A stretch of DNA of 64,000 nt from the NCBI RefSeq assembly GCF_014107495.1, contig NZ_CP041969.1, positions 496,001 through 560,000 of the forward strand, read 5' to 3'. Below the pieces are notes generated by a model. It saw only the letters and a program-made list of their open reading frames with translations, was not told where the DNA came from and ran no database searches. The stretch is from Cohnella cholangitidis (GTDB taxonomy: Bacteria; Bacillota; Bacilli; Paenibacillales; Paenibacillaceae). The position numbers and the translations under genes were made by a program. How positions within the stretch are numbered: position 1 is the first letter of the stretch; every line of letters begins with the position of its first letter. Shown here piece by piece: positions 9,094 through 18,148 of the stretch.

Positions 9094-10470
9094 TTAGAAA
9101 GGAAACTTCATATTTTTTCCCCCGAACATGTTTTTCAGGCCTTTGAGACCGCCCTTCGGACCTTTGGGGCCCATCATGCCGGAGAATTGCTTCATCATTT
9201 TTTTCATATCTTCGAATTGCTTCAGCAAACGATTGACGTCGGCGATCGTCGTGCCGCTTCCCGCGGCGATTCTCTTCCGGCGGCTGTAGTTGATGATATC
9301 CGGTTTTTTCTTCTCCGCCTTCGTCATCGACTTGGCGATCGCTTCGGTGCGGGCGATTTGCTTCTCGTCGATTTTGAAATTCGGATTGCCTTTCAGCTTG
9401 TTCATGCCGGGCATCATATCCAGCAACTGATCGAGCGGCCCCATCTTGCGAACCTGCTCCATCTGCTCAAGAAAGTCGTCGAAAGTAAAATCGGCGGTGC
9501 GCATCTTGCGCTCCATTTCCTTTGCCTTCTCCGCATCCATGTTCGTCTGCGCTTTCTCGATCAGCGACAGCATGTCGCCCATGCCGAGGATCCGCGAAGC
9601 CATGCGGTCCGGATGGAAAGCTTCCAGCTGATCGATTTTCTCGCCGGTAGAGGCGAATTTAATCGGGCAACCGGTTACGGCTTTAACCGATAACGCCGCC
9701 CCGCCCCGGGTATCGCCGTCCAGCTTCGTCAGCACGACTCCCGTAAGCGCCAATTGCTCGTGGAAGCTTTGAGCCACGTTAACCGCTTCTTGACCGGTCA
9801 TCGCGTCGACGACGAGCAACACCTCGTCGGGATTAACTGCGGAATGAATGTCTTTGATCTCTTGCATAAGCTCGGCGTCGATCTGGAGACGGCCGGCCGT
9901 ATCGATCAGGACGTAATCGTTTCCTTGGTCTTTGGCCAATTGGACGCCTTGCTTGGCGATTTCGACCGGGCTGACTTTATCCCCGAGCGTAAATACCGGC
10001 ACTCCGATCTGGCCTCCGAGCACCTCTAGCTGCTTAATCGCGGCAGGACGATAAATATCGCCCGCGATTAATAGCGGCTTATGGTTCTGGGATTGCAGCA
10101 GCTTCGCAAGCTTGCCCGTCAGCGTCGTTTTACCCGCCCCTTGCAAACCGGCCATTAGAATAACCGTAGGAGGTTTGTTCGCTTTTGCAAGCTTCTCCTG
10201 CGTGCCGCCCATCAACTCGGTTAATTCTTTGTTTACGATGTCGATGATGACCATCGCGGGAGTAAAGCTCTTCACCACTTCTTGTCCCGTGGCGCGTTCC
10301 TTCACCTTGGCGATGAAATCTTTGACGACCTTGAAGTTAACGTCCGCCTCCAGCAAGGCCAAGCGCACCTCGCGCATCGCTTCGTTAACGTCGTCCTCCG
10401 ATACTTTGCCTCTGCCCTTCAGCTTGCCGAACACGTTCTGCAGCCGGGTTGATAATCCTTCGAATGCCAT
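9094..10470 (-). CDS. ffh: Signal recognition particle protein Ffh
   Basis: SRP54 GTPase that binds signal sequences of nascent membrane and secreted proteins and docks to FtsY. 458 residues. The N domain is followed by G-domain motifs GLQGAGKTT (P-loop), DTAGR and TKLDGDTRGGAA. The C-terminal M domain contains MMPGMNKLKG and a Met/Gly/Lys-rich tail (GGLKGLKNMFGGKNMKFPF). It follows ylxM, as in most Firmicutes; the receptor gene ftsY is about 2 kb upstream. Confidence 0.98.
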   Translation of the reverse strand: MAFEGLSTRLQNVFGKLKGRGKVSEDDVNEAMREVRLALLEADVNFKVVKDFIAKVKERATGQEVVKSFTPAMVIIDIVNKELTELMGGTQEKLAKANKPPTVILMAGLQGAGKTTLTGKLAKLLQSQNHKPLLIAGDIYRPAAIKQLEVLGGQIGVPVFTLGDKVSPVEIAKQGVQLAKDQGNDYVLIDTAGRLQIDAELMQEIKDIHSAVNPDEVLLVVDAMTGQEAVNVAQSFHEQLALTGVVLTKLDGDTRGGAALSVKAVTGCPIKFASTGEKIDQLEAFHPDRMASRILGMGDMLSLIEKAQTNMDAEKAKEMERKMRTADFTFDDFLEQMEQVRKMGPLDQLLDMMPGMNKLKGNPNFKIDEKQIARTEAIAKSMTKAEKKKPDIINYSRRKRIAAGSGTTIADVNRLLKQFEDMKKMMKQFSGMMGPKGPKGGLKGLKNMFGGKNMKFPF

Positions 10471-10536
10471 ATTCCCATCCCTCCTTCGGAACGGTTTTTT
10501 ACTTCATCTATTCCTGTTGTTGGGTCGTTTCAAACC

Positions 10537-10887
10537 TCATTCCGCGCTTCGCAGCCTAGCGGCGATCTCCGAGAGCGATTGACGCCACTCTTGGGGCAAT
10601 CCGGCGATCCGCGACTCCAGCAGATCGATGCCCGCGTGCAGCTTGCCGTGGCGCTCGACGAGCCTCAGCTTGGATTCGTATTCCTCCAACACTTGCTCGG
10701 CCCGTTTGATATGCTCGTAAACCGCCTGCCTGCTAATCTGAAAATCCGCGGCGATTTCACCCAACGTATAATCATCGTGAAAATAACATTTCAAGAACGT
10801 CTGTTGCTTATCGGTTAACAAAGGTCCGTAGAAATCGTACAACTCATTGATTCGGTTCGTCTTTTCTAACGCATTCTCCCCGCTCAC
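10537..10887 (-). CDS. ylxM: YlxM/p13-like DNA-binding regulator of the SRP operon
   Basis: About 116 residues when started at the GTG at 10887, which has AAGGGAG 8 bases upstream; the longer reading to 10938 has no spaced site. The core [20 protein letters not shown], then [13 protein letters not shown], is a sigma-70 region-4-like helix-turn-helix. The family always sits before ffh and is thought to modulate SRP; direct evidence is limited. A promoter with a perfect -35 lies just upstream. Confidence 0.9.
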   Translation of the reverse strand: MSGENALEKTNRINELYDFYGPLLTDKQQTFLKCYFHDDYTLGEIAADFQISRQAVYEHIKRAEQVLEEYESKLRLVERHGKLHAGIDLLESRIAGLPQEWRQSLSEIAARLRSAE

Positions 10888-10942
10888 AATGGCTGCTCCC
10901 TTCATTCCCCCGCGGAATAGCACGTATTGATCCTTCAAACTA

Positions 10943-10972
10943 ACGATACGATATCCGCCAATTCAATGTCAA
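10943..10972 (-). promoter_or_regulatory. Promoter of the ylxM-ffh operon
   Basis: Minus-strand TTGACA, 18-base spacer, TATCGT, about 55 bases upstream of the ylxM start. The -35 lies inside a degenerate palindrome (10966-10989). Confidence 0.6.
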
Positions 10973-11054
10973 GGAAAAACCCTTTACATCATCTTGCTTC
11001 CACTATGTTAACCAATCGCAAAAGAGATGTCAAGGGAAATCCCTTAACATCTCT
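10966..11054. repeat. Two related palindromes upstream of ylxM
   Basis: Copy 1 (10966-10989) has arms ATGTCAAGG / CCCTTTACAT and overlaps the ylxM -35. Copy 2 (11023-11054) has 15-base arms AGAGATGTCAAGGGA / TCCCTTAACATCTCT with one mismatch and a 2-base centre. Read on the minus strand, copy 2 is followed by TTTT and can serve as the uraD terminator. The shared core suggests duplication or a regulator site. Confidence 0.6.
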
Positions 11055-11108
11055 CGTTTCGGTCGCAAAGAGTCGTATTCCGCATGAATCCCTCTCCCCG
11101 CAGTCCGA

Positions 11109-11621
11109 TTAAGCCTCCAACAAATCTTTCAGACGAAAACCGGTGATTTTGCCTATTTCCTCTAGCGCCGTTTCCCTTTCCTCCGCTTCCGAATGGTGGA
11201 TCCGTATTTTCATCGCCAATAAAACCTCATTCTTGTTCTTTCCTTTGACTGCCATAATAAATGGAAACCCGAACTTTTCCGCGTATTCGCGATTGTTAGC
11301 GGCGAATGTTTCAACCTCCTCCGCCGACAACAGGCTAAGTCCCGCTCCCTGCTGCTCGGCGGCGGAGTACTCCGTCACTTCGAGTCTGGTCGCCAGATCG
11401 GGATGACCGCGGAAAAACGCCGTTACCGTCTCGTCGGAAGCTTGCCTGACGACTTCCATCATTTTGTCGTGAAGCTGCTTGCGAGTCTTGAACGGACGAT
11501 GTTCCCAAGCTCCTTCCGCCACCCATGGCGCGTTCTCGAATATTCCTCCCAACGTCTCGACGAATTGTTCTTTGCTCATTTTCCCGATGACCGGCATCGG
11601 AATGCCCGTCTCTGTTCTCAT
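11109..11621 (-). CDS. uraD: OHCU decarboxylase (uric-acid breakdown)
   Basis: Converts 2-oxo-4-hydroxy-4-carboxy-5-ureidoimidazoline to S-allantoin after uricase and HIU hydrolase. 170 residues. The active-site His is in FFRGHPDLATR. The family blocks NAPWVAEGAW, LSAEEVETFAANNREYAEKF and FGFPFIMAVKGK are present, and it ends in the helical IGKITGFRLKDLLEA. ATG start with an AGGGAGGA site. No uricase, allantoinase or transporter lies nearby, so the gene is isolated from its pathway here. Confidence 0.92.
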   Translation of the reverse strand: MRTETGIPMPVIGKMSKEQFVETLGGIFENAPWVAEGAWEHRPFKTRKQLHDKMMEVVRQASDETVTAFFRGHPDLATRLEVTEYSAAEQQGAGLSLLSAEEVETFAANNREYAEKFGFPFIMAVKGKNKNEVLLAMKIRIHHSEAEERETALEEIGKITGFRLKDLLEA

Positions 11622-11749
11622 GAAGCGTTCCTCCCTAATGCTGTAGCTTTACGTACGGAGCGAAGAATGCCGCCGTAGCCGGTACACCTACATAGATTGC
11701 CCGAAAGCGCCTTTGCCATCTTTATACCATAATTAACTATTCATTCTTT

Positions 11750-12091
11750 TCAAATCGCTTCTCTACCGTATTTGTTTACGCGCTCGACATCCTTCATAAC
11801 TACCTCTAGATCTTCTCCCGTTATTCGACCTTCTAATTTACCAAGAACGCCGTTTGTCAGCATAGTAACTATTTCGGATACGACATCGGCTCTAACCTGG
11901 TTCTGTTCAATCCCGGCTTTCGCCAACGTTAGGTAAACAAAGAATCTGTCGATCTCACTTTCGTTAATAACCGTATCAAACTCATAAAGAGCTCTTTCAG
12001 TCGCTTCGATTACATTAAGTCCTAGCGCTAAAGATTGAGTAAAGTTTTCGCTTACGTATTCATTCGTTTCCGAGTAACTCCATATCTCCAT
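11750..12091 (-). CDS. Hypothetical protein, faintly like Imm3-type immunity proteins
   Basis: 113 residues, acidic and helical, with no signal peptide or membrane segment. The arrangement (W-S-Y near the start, ATERALYEF, then FFVYLTLAKAGIEQNQV) recalls the Imm3 immunity family, but I cannot confirm this without a profile search. Its only start support is a weak AGGG about 9 bases upstream of the ATG. No toxin gene is nearby, so if it is an immunity protein it is an orphan. Function unknown. Confidence 0.6.
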   Translation of the reverse strand: MEIWSYSETNEYVSENFTQSLALGLNVIEATERALYEFDTVINESEIDRFFVYLTLAKAGIEQNQVRADVVSEIVTMLTNGVLGKLEGRITGEDLEVVMKDVERVNKYGREAI

Positions 12092-12408
12092 CTCAAACCC
12101 TGCTTTACAAGATTATTCCGACCTGCTCGCAACCATCTATCGTTTGTTTTTTCAAAGGCTTCCACATATTCTATCGAAATAAAATTTAGATTCATTGTTG
12201 GCATTCAACACCGAATAGTAACACAAAAGAAGCCATTGAAGTCCCTCCTACGGTCTCCAAACCCTACCGGATTTTTCAGAAGCAGAATGCGCAGTTTCAT
12301 AATCCGTTTTGAAAATACCCTCAAATTTGGAATAATCAATAAAAATTGATTTCATTGAATAACGCATAATCACCTGGATATTACCATTTTATCGAATAAG
12401 TCGTGGAC
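12092..12408. other. Non-coding gap
   Basis: About 320 bases, more AT-rich than the flanks, without a convincing gene or RNA. Near its right end (12393-12411) is a 19-base sequence matching the 3' part of ftsY (12513-12531) at 18 positions. Confidence 0.5.
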
Positions 12409-12446
12409 GAAAAAAACACCCCGTAGGCATTAAGCCAAACGAGGTG
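12409..12446 (-). terminator. Terminator after ftsY
   Basis: Minus-strand arms CACCTCGT / ACGGGGTG followed by seven T, 20 bases past the ftsY stop. Confidence 0.85.
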
Positions 12447-12465
12447 ATCGTATTTAGACATTCTT

Positions 12466-13470
12466 TTAGTTGGATTGTTCCTCTTCCGCGTCTTCGTTGC
12501 CCGCCAGATCGGCGAATAAGGCGTGGACGAATTGGTCTGCGTCGAATTGTTGCAGATCGTCCATCTTCTCGCCGAGACCGACAAATTTGACCGGCAGAGA
12601 CAGCTCATTACGGATCGCGATGACAATTCCGCCCTTAGCGGTGCCGTCGAGCTTAGTCAATACCAATCCGGTTACGCCGCTTTTCTCGCCGAACAGCTTT
12701 GCTTGTTGAAGCGCGTTCTGGCCGGTCGTAGCGTCGAGCACGAGCAGCGTCTCGTGCGGAGCTCCGGGGATCTCGCGTTGGATGACACGATGGATTTTTG
12801 CAAGCTCTTCCATCAAGTTGGATTTATTCTGGAGGCGTCCCGCCGTATCGCAAATAAGAACGTCGACTTTCTGCTGTTTCGCCGCCTGCACCGCGTCGAA
12901 CATAACCGCAGCCGGGTCGGAACCTGACTCTTGTTTGATAACGTCCACGCCTACGCGTCCGCCCCAGACTTCCAATTGCTCGATCGCGCCCGCTCGGAAA
13001 GTATCTCCTGCAGCTAACAGAACCTTTTTGCCTTGCTGCTTATAACGCCAAGCAAGCTTTCCGATCGTCGTCGTTTTGCCGACCCCGTTCACGCCCACAA
13101 ATAGGATAACCGTAATTCCGTTCGGGTTTTCCTTGATTCCGATTTCTTCGCCGGAGCCTTGGAGCATAGCCACGAGCTTCTCGGACATAATCGGCTGCAG
13201 CTCGGAAGGCTGTTCGATTTTGCGTTTTTTCACTTCCGCGCGAAGATCGTCGATCAATCCCATAACCGTATTAACGCCGACGTCGGCCCCGATCAGGATT
13301 TCTTCCAGCTCTTCGAAAAACTCTTCGTCTATCTTCTTGCGGCGAGTGAACAGTTCTGCCACTTTCCCGACGAAAGCGTCGCGAGTTTTCGCCAATCCAT
13401 CGCGGAATTTGCTCGTGACCGCTTCCGTTTTGGATGCGATGCTTTCCTTAAGCCTCTTGAAAAAGCTCAT
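12466..13470 (-). CDS. ftsY: SRP receptor GTPase FtsY
   Basis: Membrane-associated receptor for the Ffh-signal-peptide complex. 334 residues from the ATG at 13470 (TTGGAGGAAACGAAA upstream). The short N-terminal MSFFKRLKESI amphipathic helix is followed by the N domain, the P-loop GVNGVGKTTTIGK, DTAGRLQNK and LTKLDGTAKGG. It lacks the long acidic A domain of E. coli, as usual in Firmicutes. It lies downstream of smc, separated by a 263-base gap with repeats; a terminator follows. Confidence 0.97.
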   Translation of the reverse strand: MSFFKRLKESIASKTEAVTSKFRDGLAKTRDAFVGKVAELFTRRKKIDEEFFEELEEILIGADVGVNTVMGLIDDLRAEVKKRKIEQPSELQPIMSEKLVAMLQGSGEEIGIKENPNGITVILFVGVNGVGKTTTIGKLAWRYKQQGKKVLLAAGDTFRAGAIEQLEVWGGRVGVDVIKQESGSDPAAVMFDAVQAAKQQKVDVLICDTAGRLQNKSNLMEELAKIHRVIQREIPGAPHETLLVLDATTGQNALQQAKLFGEKSGVTGLVLTKLDGTAKGGIVIAIRNELSLPVKFVGLGEKMDDLQQFDADQFVHALFADLAGNEDAEEEQSN

Positions 13471-13524
13471 TTTCGTTTCCTCCAACCTATTGCTAATACA
13501 ACTTGTACTGCCTCTCGGTTACTA

Positions 13525-13714
13525 CTTAGGTCTCTAAAACTCGTCTTGGGACGAGTTAGTCGATTAAACCGACTAAATCCAACCCGATTGCGTGTTTCTG
13601 GAGCGAGTTAGTCGATAAAATCGACTAATTCCAGCCCGGTTATGCGTTTCTGGAGCTAGTTAGTAGACAGACAAAACGACTTCATATAGTTGTACGGATT
13701 CGAGGAGACCTAAG
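13525..13714. repeat. 190-bp intergenic element with 10-bp terminal inverted repeats and internal 52-bp tandem repeats
   Basis: Ends CTTAGGTCTC (13525-13534) and GAGACCTAAG (13705-13714) are perfect inverted repeats. Inside, a 52-base unit starts at 13552, 13604 and (partial) 13656. Units 1 and 2 each contain a palindrome TTAGTCG-7-CGACTAA. A further hairpin CTCGTCTTGGGACGAG precedes them. No ORF. It looks like a small repeat element sitting between smc and ftsY. Confidence 0.7.
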
Positions 13715-13733
13715 CATTAACCTCACGGCACTA

Positions 13734-16700
13734 TTAAGCCGTAGCCGTCATCTCTTCCGTGTCTTCCAGACGGACGGAGACGAGCTTGGACACTCCGCCT
13801 TCTTCCATTGTAACCCCGTACAGTACGTCCGCTTCCTCCATCGTCCCCTTGCGGTGAGTAACGACAATGAATTGCGTCGAGTCGGAAAACTCGCGCATAT
13901 ACTGAGCATAGCGGGCTACGTTAGCTTCGTCCAGTGCAGCCTCGACTTCATCGAGCACGCAGAATGGCACTGGCTTAACGTTAAGAATCGCGAACAGCAA
14001 AGCGATGGCCGTGAGCGCCCGCTCTCCCCCGGACAATAGCTGAAGGTTGGTCAGCTTCTTGCCCGGCGGCTGCGCGACGATATCGATTCCCGTATCGAGC
14101 GGACGATCCGGTTCTACGAGTATGAGATCCGCTCGCCCTCCGCCGAACATCCGGGAGAATACCACTACGAAATGCTTGCGGATTTCCTCGAACGTCGTGC
14201 GGAACCGCTTGGACATCTCGTCGTCCATCTCGCGAATAATGCCATGCAGCTTTGTTTTCGCTTCAATGAGGTCGTTCTCTTGCTCGGAGAGGAAGTTGAA
14301 ACGCTCGGATACGCGTTTATACTCCTCGATCGCTCCCAAGTTAACGTCGCCCAGCGAAGAAATTTTCCGCTTCATATCGCGAACTTCGTTCTGGGTACTC
14401 ACGATATCTTCCGGAACAGGGTACCGCTCCTTCGCGAGCTCGAACCCGATTTCGTATTCTTCGGTGAGTTTGCGGAGAAGGTTGTCGAGTTCGACATCCA
14501 TTCGGTTGACGGCGATCTCCGCTTGACGCAAACCTTCCTCGACGGTTCTCAGCTTGGCGCGCTGATCCTTCGTCTCGCCTTCTTTGCGCTCCAACTCGCG
14601 TTGCTTTTCCGCGCGGTCCGCGCGTTTGAACTCGATATTTTCCGTGAACTGTTTTTTCTGAATCCGCAATTCGTTCAAACGTTCGCGGTGCTCCACGGAC
14701 TCTTCTAGCGTACGCGCGGTTTCCGCGTCGTTATGCTCCAAAGATTGTTTGAACTGCTTTCTGTCGTCCGTCAAACGAGCCAGGTCGGCCCGGTGACGGT
14801 TTAATTGCTCGTCCAATGCGCTGCGGGACTGCTCCAACCGAGCGATCGAAACCTTCAGCTCGGTAAGCGCCGCTTGCAGCTCCTCCTTAGCGGATGCGCT
14901 CTTGCGGCGAAGTTCTTCCGCCTCTTGGATCCGCGCTTGAATACGCTTTTCCTCTTCCGTAAGCGCAGCGAGCCTGGCCTCGGCTTCTTCCTTGTTGGAA
15001 TTCAGGCCGCCCGCTTCCGCGTCGAACGCGGCCTTCTCCCCGAGCATTTCAGCATGCTGTTCCTCCAGCAGCTTCTCGTCCTGCAGCAATTGGGCTTGTT
15101 CCCCGGTTACTTGCTGCTCCTTCAACCGCTCTTGCTCTCCCTGGTTACGGAGCTGCTCGATATTTTGCGCGACTTGCGCGAGTTCCTTCTTCAGGTCGTC
15201 CGCTTCCGCTTTTGCTTTTTCCCTCGCGATCTCGGCATCCTTGATTTCGCGATCCAGCTCCTCTAGCTGACGCTGGCGTCCTAACAGACTGGACGATTTC
15301 TTTTGAAGGCTACCGCCCGTCATCGAACCGCCGGCATTGACGATATCGCCATCCCGCGTTACGACGCGAAAACGGTATTGCAGCTTGGAGGCGATTCGAT
15401 TCGCCAGTTCCAACGTTTCGGCGATAAGCACATTGCCTAGCATGCTGCTCACGATTGCCGAGTATTTCGGTTCGAAGCCGACTAACTCGGAAGCTATGCC
15501 AATGAAGCCCTCCGCTTGTTCCAACGTACGACGGTCGCCGTCCGACATGTGCCTTGGACGGATAACGTCCAACGGTAAGAACGTCGCGCGTCCGGATTGA
15601 CGCTGTTTCAAATAGGCGATGGCAGTGCGAGAGCTTTTCTCGTCCTCCATAACAATGTGCTGCAATGCTGCGCCAAGCGCGGTTTCAATCGCGACTTCCA
15701 ATTGCCCCGGAACGCTAACCAGCTCGGCAACCGCGCCATGTACCCCATGCAGCGATCCCCGCTTTGACGCTTTAAGCACTTCGCGGACGCCGTGCTGGAA
15801 TCCGTCGTAGTCATTCTGCAGTTCTTTGATCGTGTCTCTCCGGGAAACTAATGCTTCCTTCTTCTGCTCGGATCGGCGAACCGAAGCTTGAGCTTCTTCC
15901 AGCTTGCGTTGCAGCTCCCCGGAACGCGCGCCTTCCGCGACATAGCGGTCGCGTACTTCGGTCAGCGCCAGCGTAACTGCGGCAACCCGCTCTTCGAGCA
16001 ACCCGCGTTTCGCTTGCAGCACGTCCTTCTGCTCGCGCCACTTCGCTTCCTCTTCCGTAATCCGAGCCATCCGGCGCTCAAGCACCTCGCGCTGACCCTC
16101 GCCGTAACGAATATCGTTGCGGGCTTGAGCCATTGCGTTTAACGTATCGAACAATTCCGCTTTCAATCGTTCTTCGACTTCGGTGCTTCCGTCGGCAAGC
16201 GCCAGCCGGTCTTCTTCGTCCGCGAGCTTCGCGGTTAACTCAGTAAGTTCGGCATCCAATTGAACCCTTTTGGTCCGGAGCTCCGCTTCCTCGGCAGTCG
16301 CTTGCGCGAACCTTTCCTCGGCGGAAGCGAGCGATTGCTGAAGCCCTTCGCGGGTCCGTTCCAGATGTCCGCGGCGCTCGTTAAGCAACTCCACGTATCC
16401 TTCCGACTTCTCCGTCTCCTCGCTGCAGCGCAGCAACTCGTCCTGAAGCTTCTCGAGCAACTCTTCCAGGTGAACGAGAGCTTGACGCTCTTCTTCCAGG
16501 ATCGCGTCATGCTTGCTAACGAATGTAGATAAACCAAGCTGCTCTTCGCGTAAAGCGGCGAGACGCTCGTTCGTCTGCGTCCAGGAAGTATGTACCCCTT
16601 CGATCTGATGGACGTAAAGGGCGATTTCTTTATTTTTCAAATCTTCTTTGATCGCTTTATAAGCTTCGGCTTTCTCCGATTGTTCCTTAAGCGGCTCGAT

Positions 16701-17303
16701 CTGGCCTTTGAGCTCGCTGACGAGATCGTGAATCCTCAGCAAGTTGCTCTCGGTGTCTTCGAGCTTCTTCTGGGCTTCCTTCTTCCGGCTCTTGTATTTC
16801 ACGATACCGGATGCTTCCTCGAAGATTCCCCGCCGATCCTCGGATCGCGTACTTAAAATCTCTTCGATACGGCCTTGCCCGATAATCGAATAAGCTTCCC
16901 TCCCGATTCCCGTATCCATGAACAATTCGGTAATGTCCTTGAGACGGCAAGGTTGCTTATTGATCAAGTATTCGCTTTCTCCGTTCCGGTGAACTCGGCG
17001 CGTAACGGTTACTTCGCTGAAATCCAAAGGCAACGCCTTGTCCATGTTATCGAGCGTCAGAGACACTTCGCCGAAGTTGACCGCCTTGCGGGAATCGCTG
17101 CCGGCAAAAATAATGTCTTGCATATTGCCTCCGCGAAGAGACTTCGCGCTTTGCTCGCCCAGTACCCAGCGGATTCCGTCGGAGATATTGCTCTTGCCGC
17201 TGCCGTTCGGTCCGACGACGGCGGTTATGCCGCGAACGAACTCCAGCTCGGTCCGGTCCGCGAATGACTTAAACCCAGTCAGCTCGATTCTTTTCAAAAA
17301 CAT
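13734..17303 (-). CDS. smc: Chromosome segregation ATPase SMC
   Basis: 1189 residues, the usual length. It forms the core of the SMC-ScpAB condensin that organises and segregates the chromosome. Walker A GPNGSGKS is at residues 31-38. Two long coiled coils flank a hinge (roughly residues 500-660, including GVHGAVAELVSVP and VTRDGDIVNAGGSMTGG). The C-terminal signature LSGGERALTAIALLFAI and Walker B PFCVLDEVEAALDEANV close the ATPase head. Lies between rnc and ftsY, the Firmicute order. Confidence 0.98.
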   Translation of the reverse strand: MFLKRIELTGFKSFADRTELEFVRGITAVVGPNGSGKSNISDGIRWVLGEQSAKSLRGGNMQDIIFAGSDSRKAVNFGEVSLTLDNMDKALPLDFSEVTVTRRVHRNGESEYLINKQPCRLKDITELFMDTGIGREAYSIIGQGRIEEILSTRSEDRRGIFEEASGIVKYKSRKKEAQKKLEDTESNLLRIHDLVSELKGQIEPLKEQSEKAEAYKAIKEDLKNKEIALYVHQIEGVHTSWTQTNERLAALREEQLGLSTFVSKHDAILEEERQALVHLEELLEKLQDELLRCSEETEKSEGYVELLNERRGHLERTREGLQQSLASAEERFAQATAEEAELRTKRVQLDAELTELTAKLADEEDRLALADGSTEVEERLKAELFDTLNAMAQARNDIRYGEGQREVLERRMARITEEEAKWREQKDVLQAKRGLLEERVAAVTLALTEVRDRYVAEGARSGELQRKLEEAQASVRRSEQKKEALVSRRDTIKELQNDYDGFQHGVREVLKASKRGSLHGVHGAVAELVSVPGQLEVAIETALGAALQHIVMEDEKSSRTAIAYLKQRQSGRATFLPLDVIRPRHMSDGDRRTLEQAEGFIGIASELVGFEPKYSAIVSSMLGNVLIAETLELANRIASKLQYRFRVVTRDGDIVNAGGSMTGGSLQKKSSSLLGRQRQLEELDREIKDAEIAREKAKAEADDLKKELAQVAQNIEQLRNQGEQERLKEQQVTGEQAQLLQDEKLLEEQHAEMLGEKAAFDAEAGGLNSNKEEAEARLAALTEEEKRIQARIQEAEELRRKSASAKEELQAALTELKVSIARLEQSRSALDEQLNRHRADLARLTDDRKQFKQSLEHNDAETARTLEESVEHRERLNELRIQKKQFTENIEFKRADRAEKQRELERKEGETKDQRAKLRTVEEGLRQAEIAVNRMDVELDNLLRKLTEEYEIGFELAKERYPVPEDIVSTQNEVRDMKRKISSLGDVNLGAIEEYKRVSERFNFLSEQENDLIEAKTKLHGIIREMDDEMSKRFRTTFEEIRKHFVVVFSRMFGGGRADLILVEPDRPLDTGIDIVAQPPGKKLTNLQLLSGGERALTAIALLFAILNVKPVPFCVLDEVEAALDEANVARYAQYMREFSDSTQFIVVTHRKGTMEEADVLYGVTMEEGGVSKLVSVRLEDTEEMTATA

Positions 17304-17333
17304 AAGGATAATTACTCCTCTCGAGTCGGTCGG

Positions 17334-18035
17334 TTACCCGGGATATTGCTTCGCAAACGTCGTGAGCGCTTGTGATGCGGCTTGTTGCTCCGCCTCTTTC
17401 TTGGAACGCCCGATTCCCTTGCCTAAACGTTGCTTGCCGATGGCTACTATCGCGACGAACTCGCGGTCATGCGCCGGACCTCTCTCTTCCACGATCCGAT
17501 AATCCAACGCACCCATCGACAGCTGCTGAACTTTCTCTTGCAGTTCCGTCTTGTAGTCTTTGAGCGGAGCTTGCCCGTCGCTCGGCAACTGCGAGAACAT
17601 ATGGCGCTCCAGAAAAGAACGAACGGCATCCAGCCCTTGATCCAGATAGAGCGCACCCAAAAAAGCTTCGAATGCATCCGCAAGCAAGGACGGACGGGTA
17701 CGTCCTCCCGTCTGCTCCTCCCCTTTGCCGAGCAGCACGACTTGCCCGAATTCGAGCGTCTCGGCAAAACGGACAAGCGATGGTTCGCAGACGATACTCG
17801 CCCGCAAACGGGTCATTTCTCCTTCCGGAGAATCGGGATAGAGACGATACAAATACTCCGATACCGTTAATTGCAATACGGCATCGCCCAGAAATTCCAA
17901 TCGTTCGTTGTCCGCAATCCGCGCTCCCCGCTGCTCGTTCACGTAGGAAGTATGCGTAAATGCCTGCTTCAGCAAAGCAGGGTTGCGAAATGTCAGATTA
18001 ACGCGTTCTTGCAGCTGTTGAAAACCATCCTTCAA
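17334..18035 (-). CDS. rnc: Ribonuclease III
   Basis: Double-strand RNA endonuclease for rRNA and mRNA processing. 233 residues. The catalytic signature is NERLEFLGDAVLQL, with LLADAFEAFLGALYLDQG supplying the second acidic cluster. The C-terminal dsRNA-binding domain begins DYKTELQEKVQQL and ends GIGRSKKEAEQQAASQAL. Precedes smc by 30 bases. Confidence 0.98.
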   Translation of the reverse strand: MKDGFQQLQERVNLTFRNPALLKQAFTHTSYVNEQRGARIADNERLEFLGDAVLQLTVSEYLYRLYPDSPEGEMTRLRASIVCEPSLVRFAETLEFGQVVLLGKGEEQTGGRTRPSLLADAFEAFLGALYLDQGLDAVRSFLERHMFSQLPSDGQAPLKDYKTELQEKVQQLSMGALDYRIVEERGPAHDREFVAIVAIGKQRLGKGIGRSKKEAEQQAASQALTTFAKQYPG

Positions 18036-18067
18036 GTTCCTTCACCTCAACACCGCTCCATAAACAA

Positions 18068-18099
18068 TCGACGCAGACAGCAAATGCCGCCTGCGTCGA
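18068..18099 (-). terminator. Strong hairpin between fabF and rnc
   Basis: Arms TCGACGCAG / CTGCGTCGA around a GC-rich inner part. The minus-strand downstream sequence is only moderately T-rich, so termination may be partial, with some read-through into rnc-smc. Confidence 0.55.
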
Positions 18100-18148
18100 C
18101 GTTCACGCGCTTATTAGGTTGCGTATGTTTAATCGGTTCACGATTCCA

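Noticed and set aside
13552..13668. CRISPR-like repeat array
   Set aside because: The 52-base units are contiguous tandem copies without unique spacers, and there are no cas genes.
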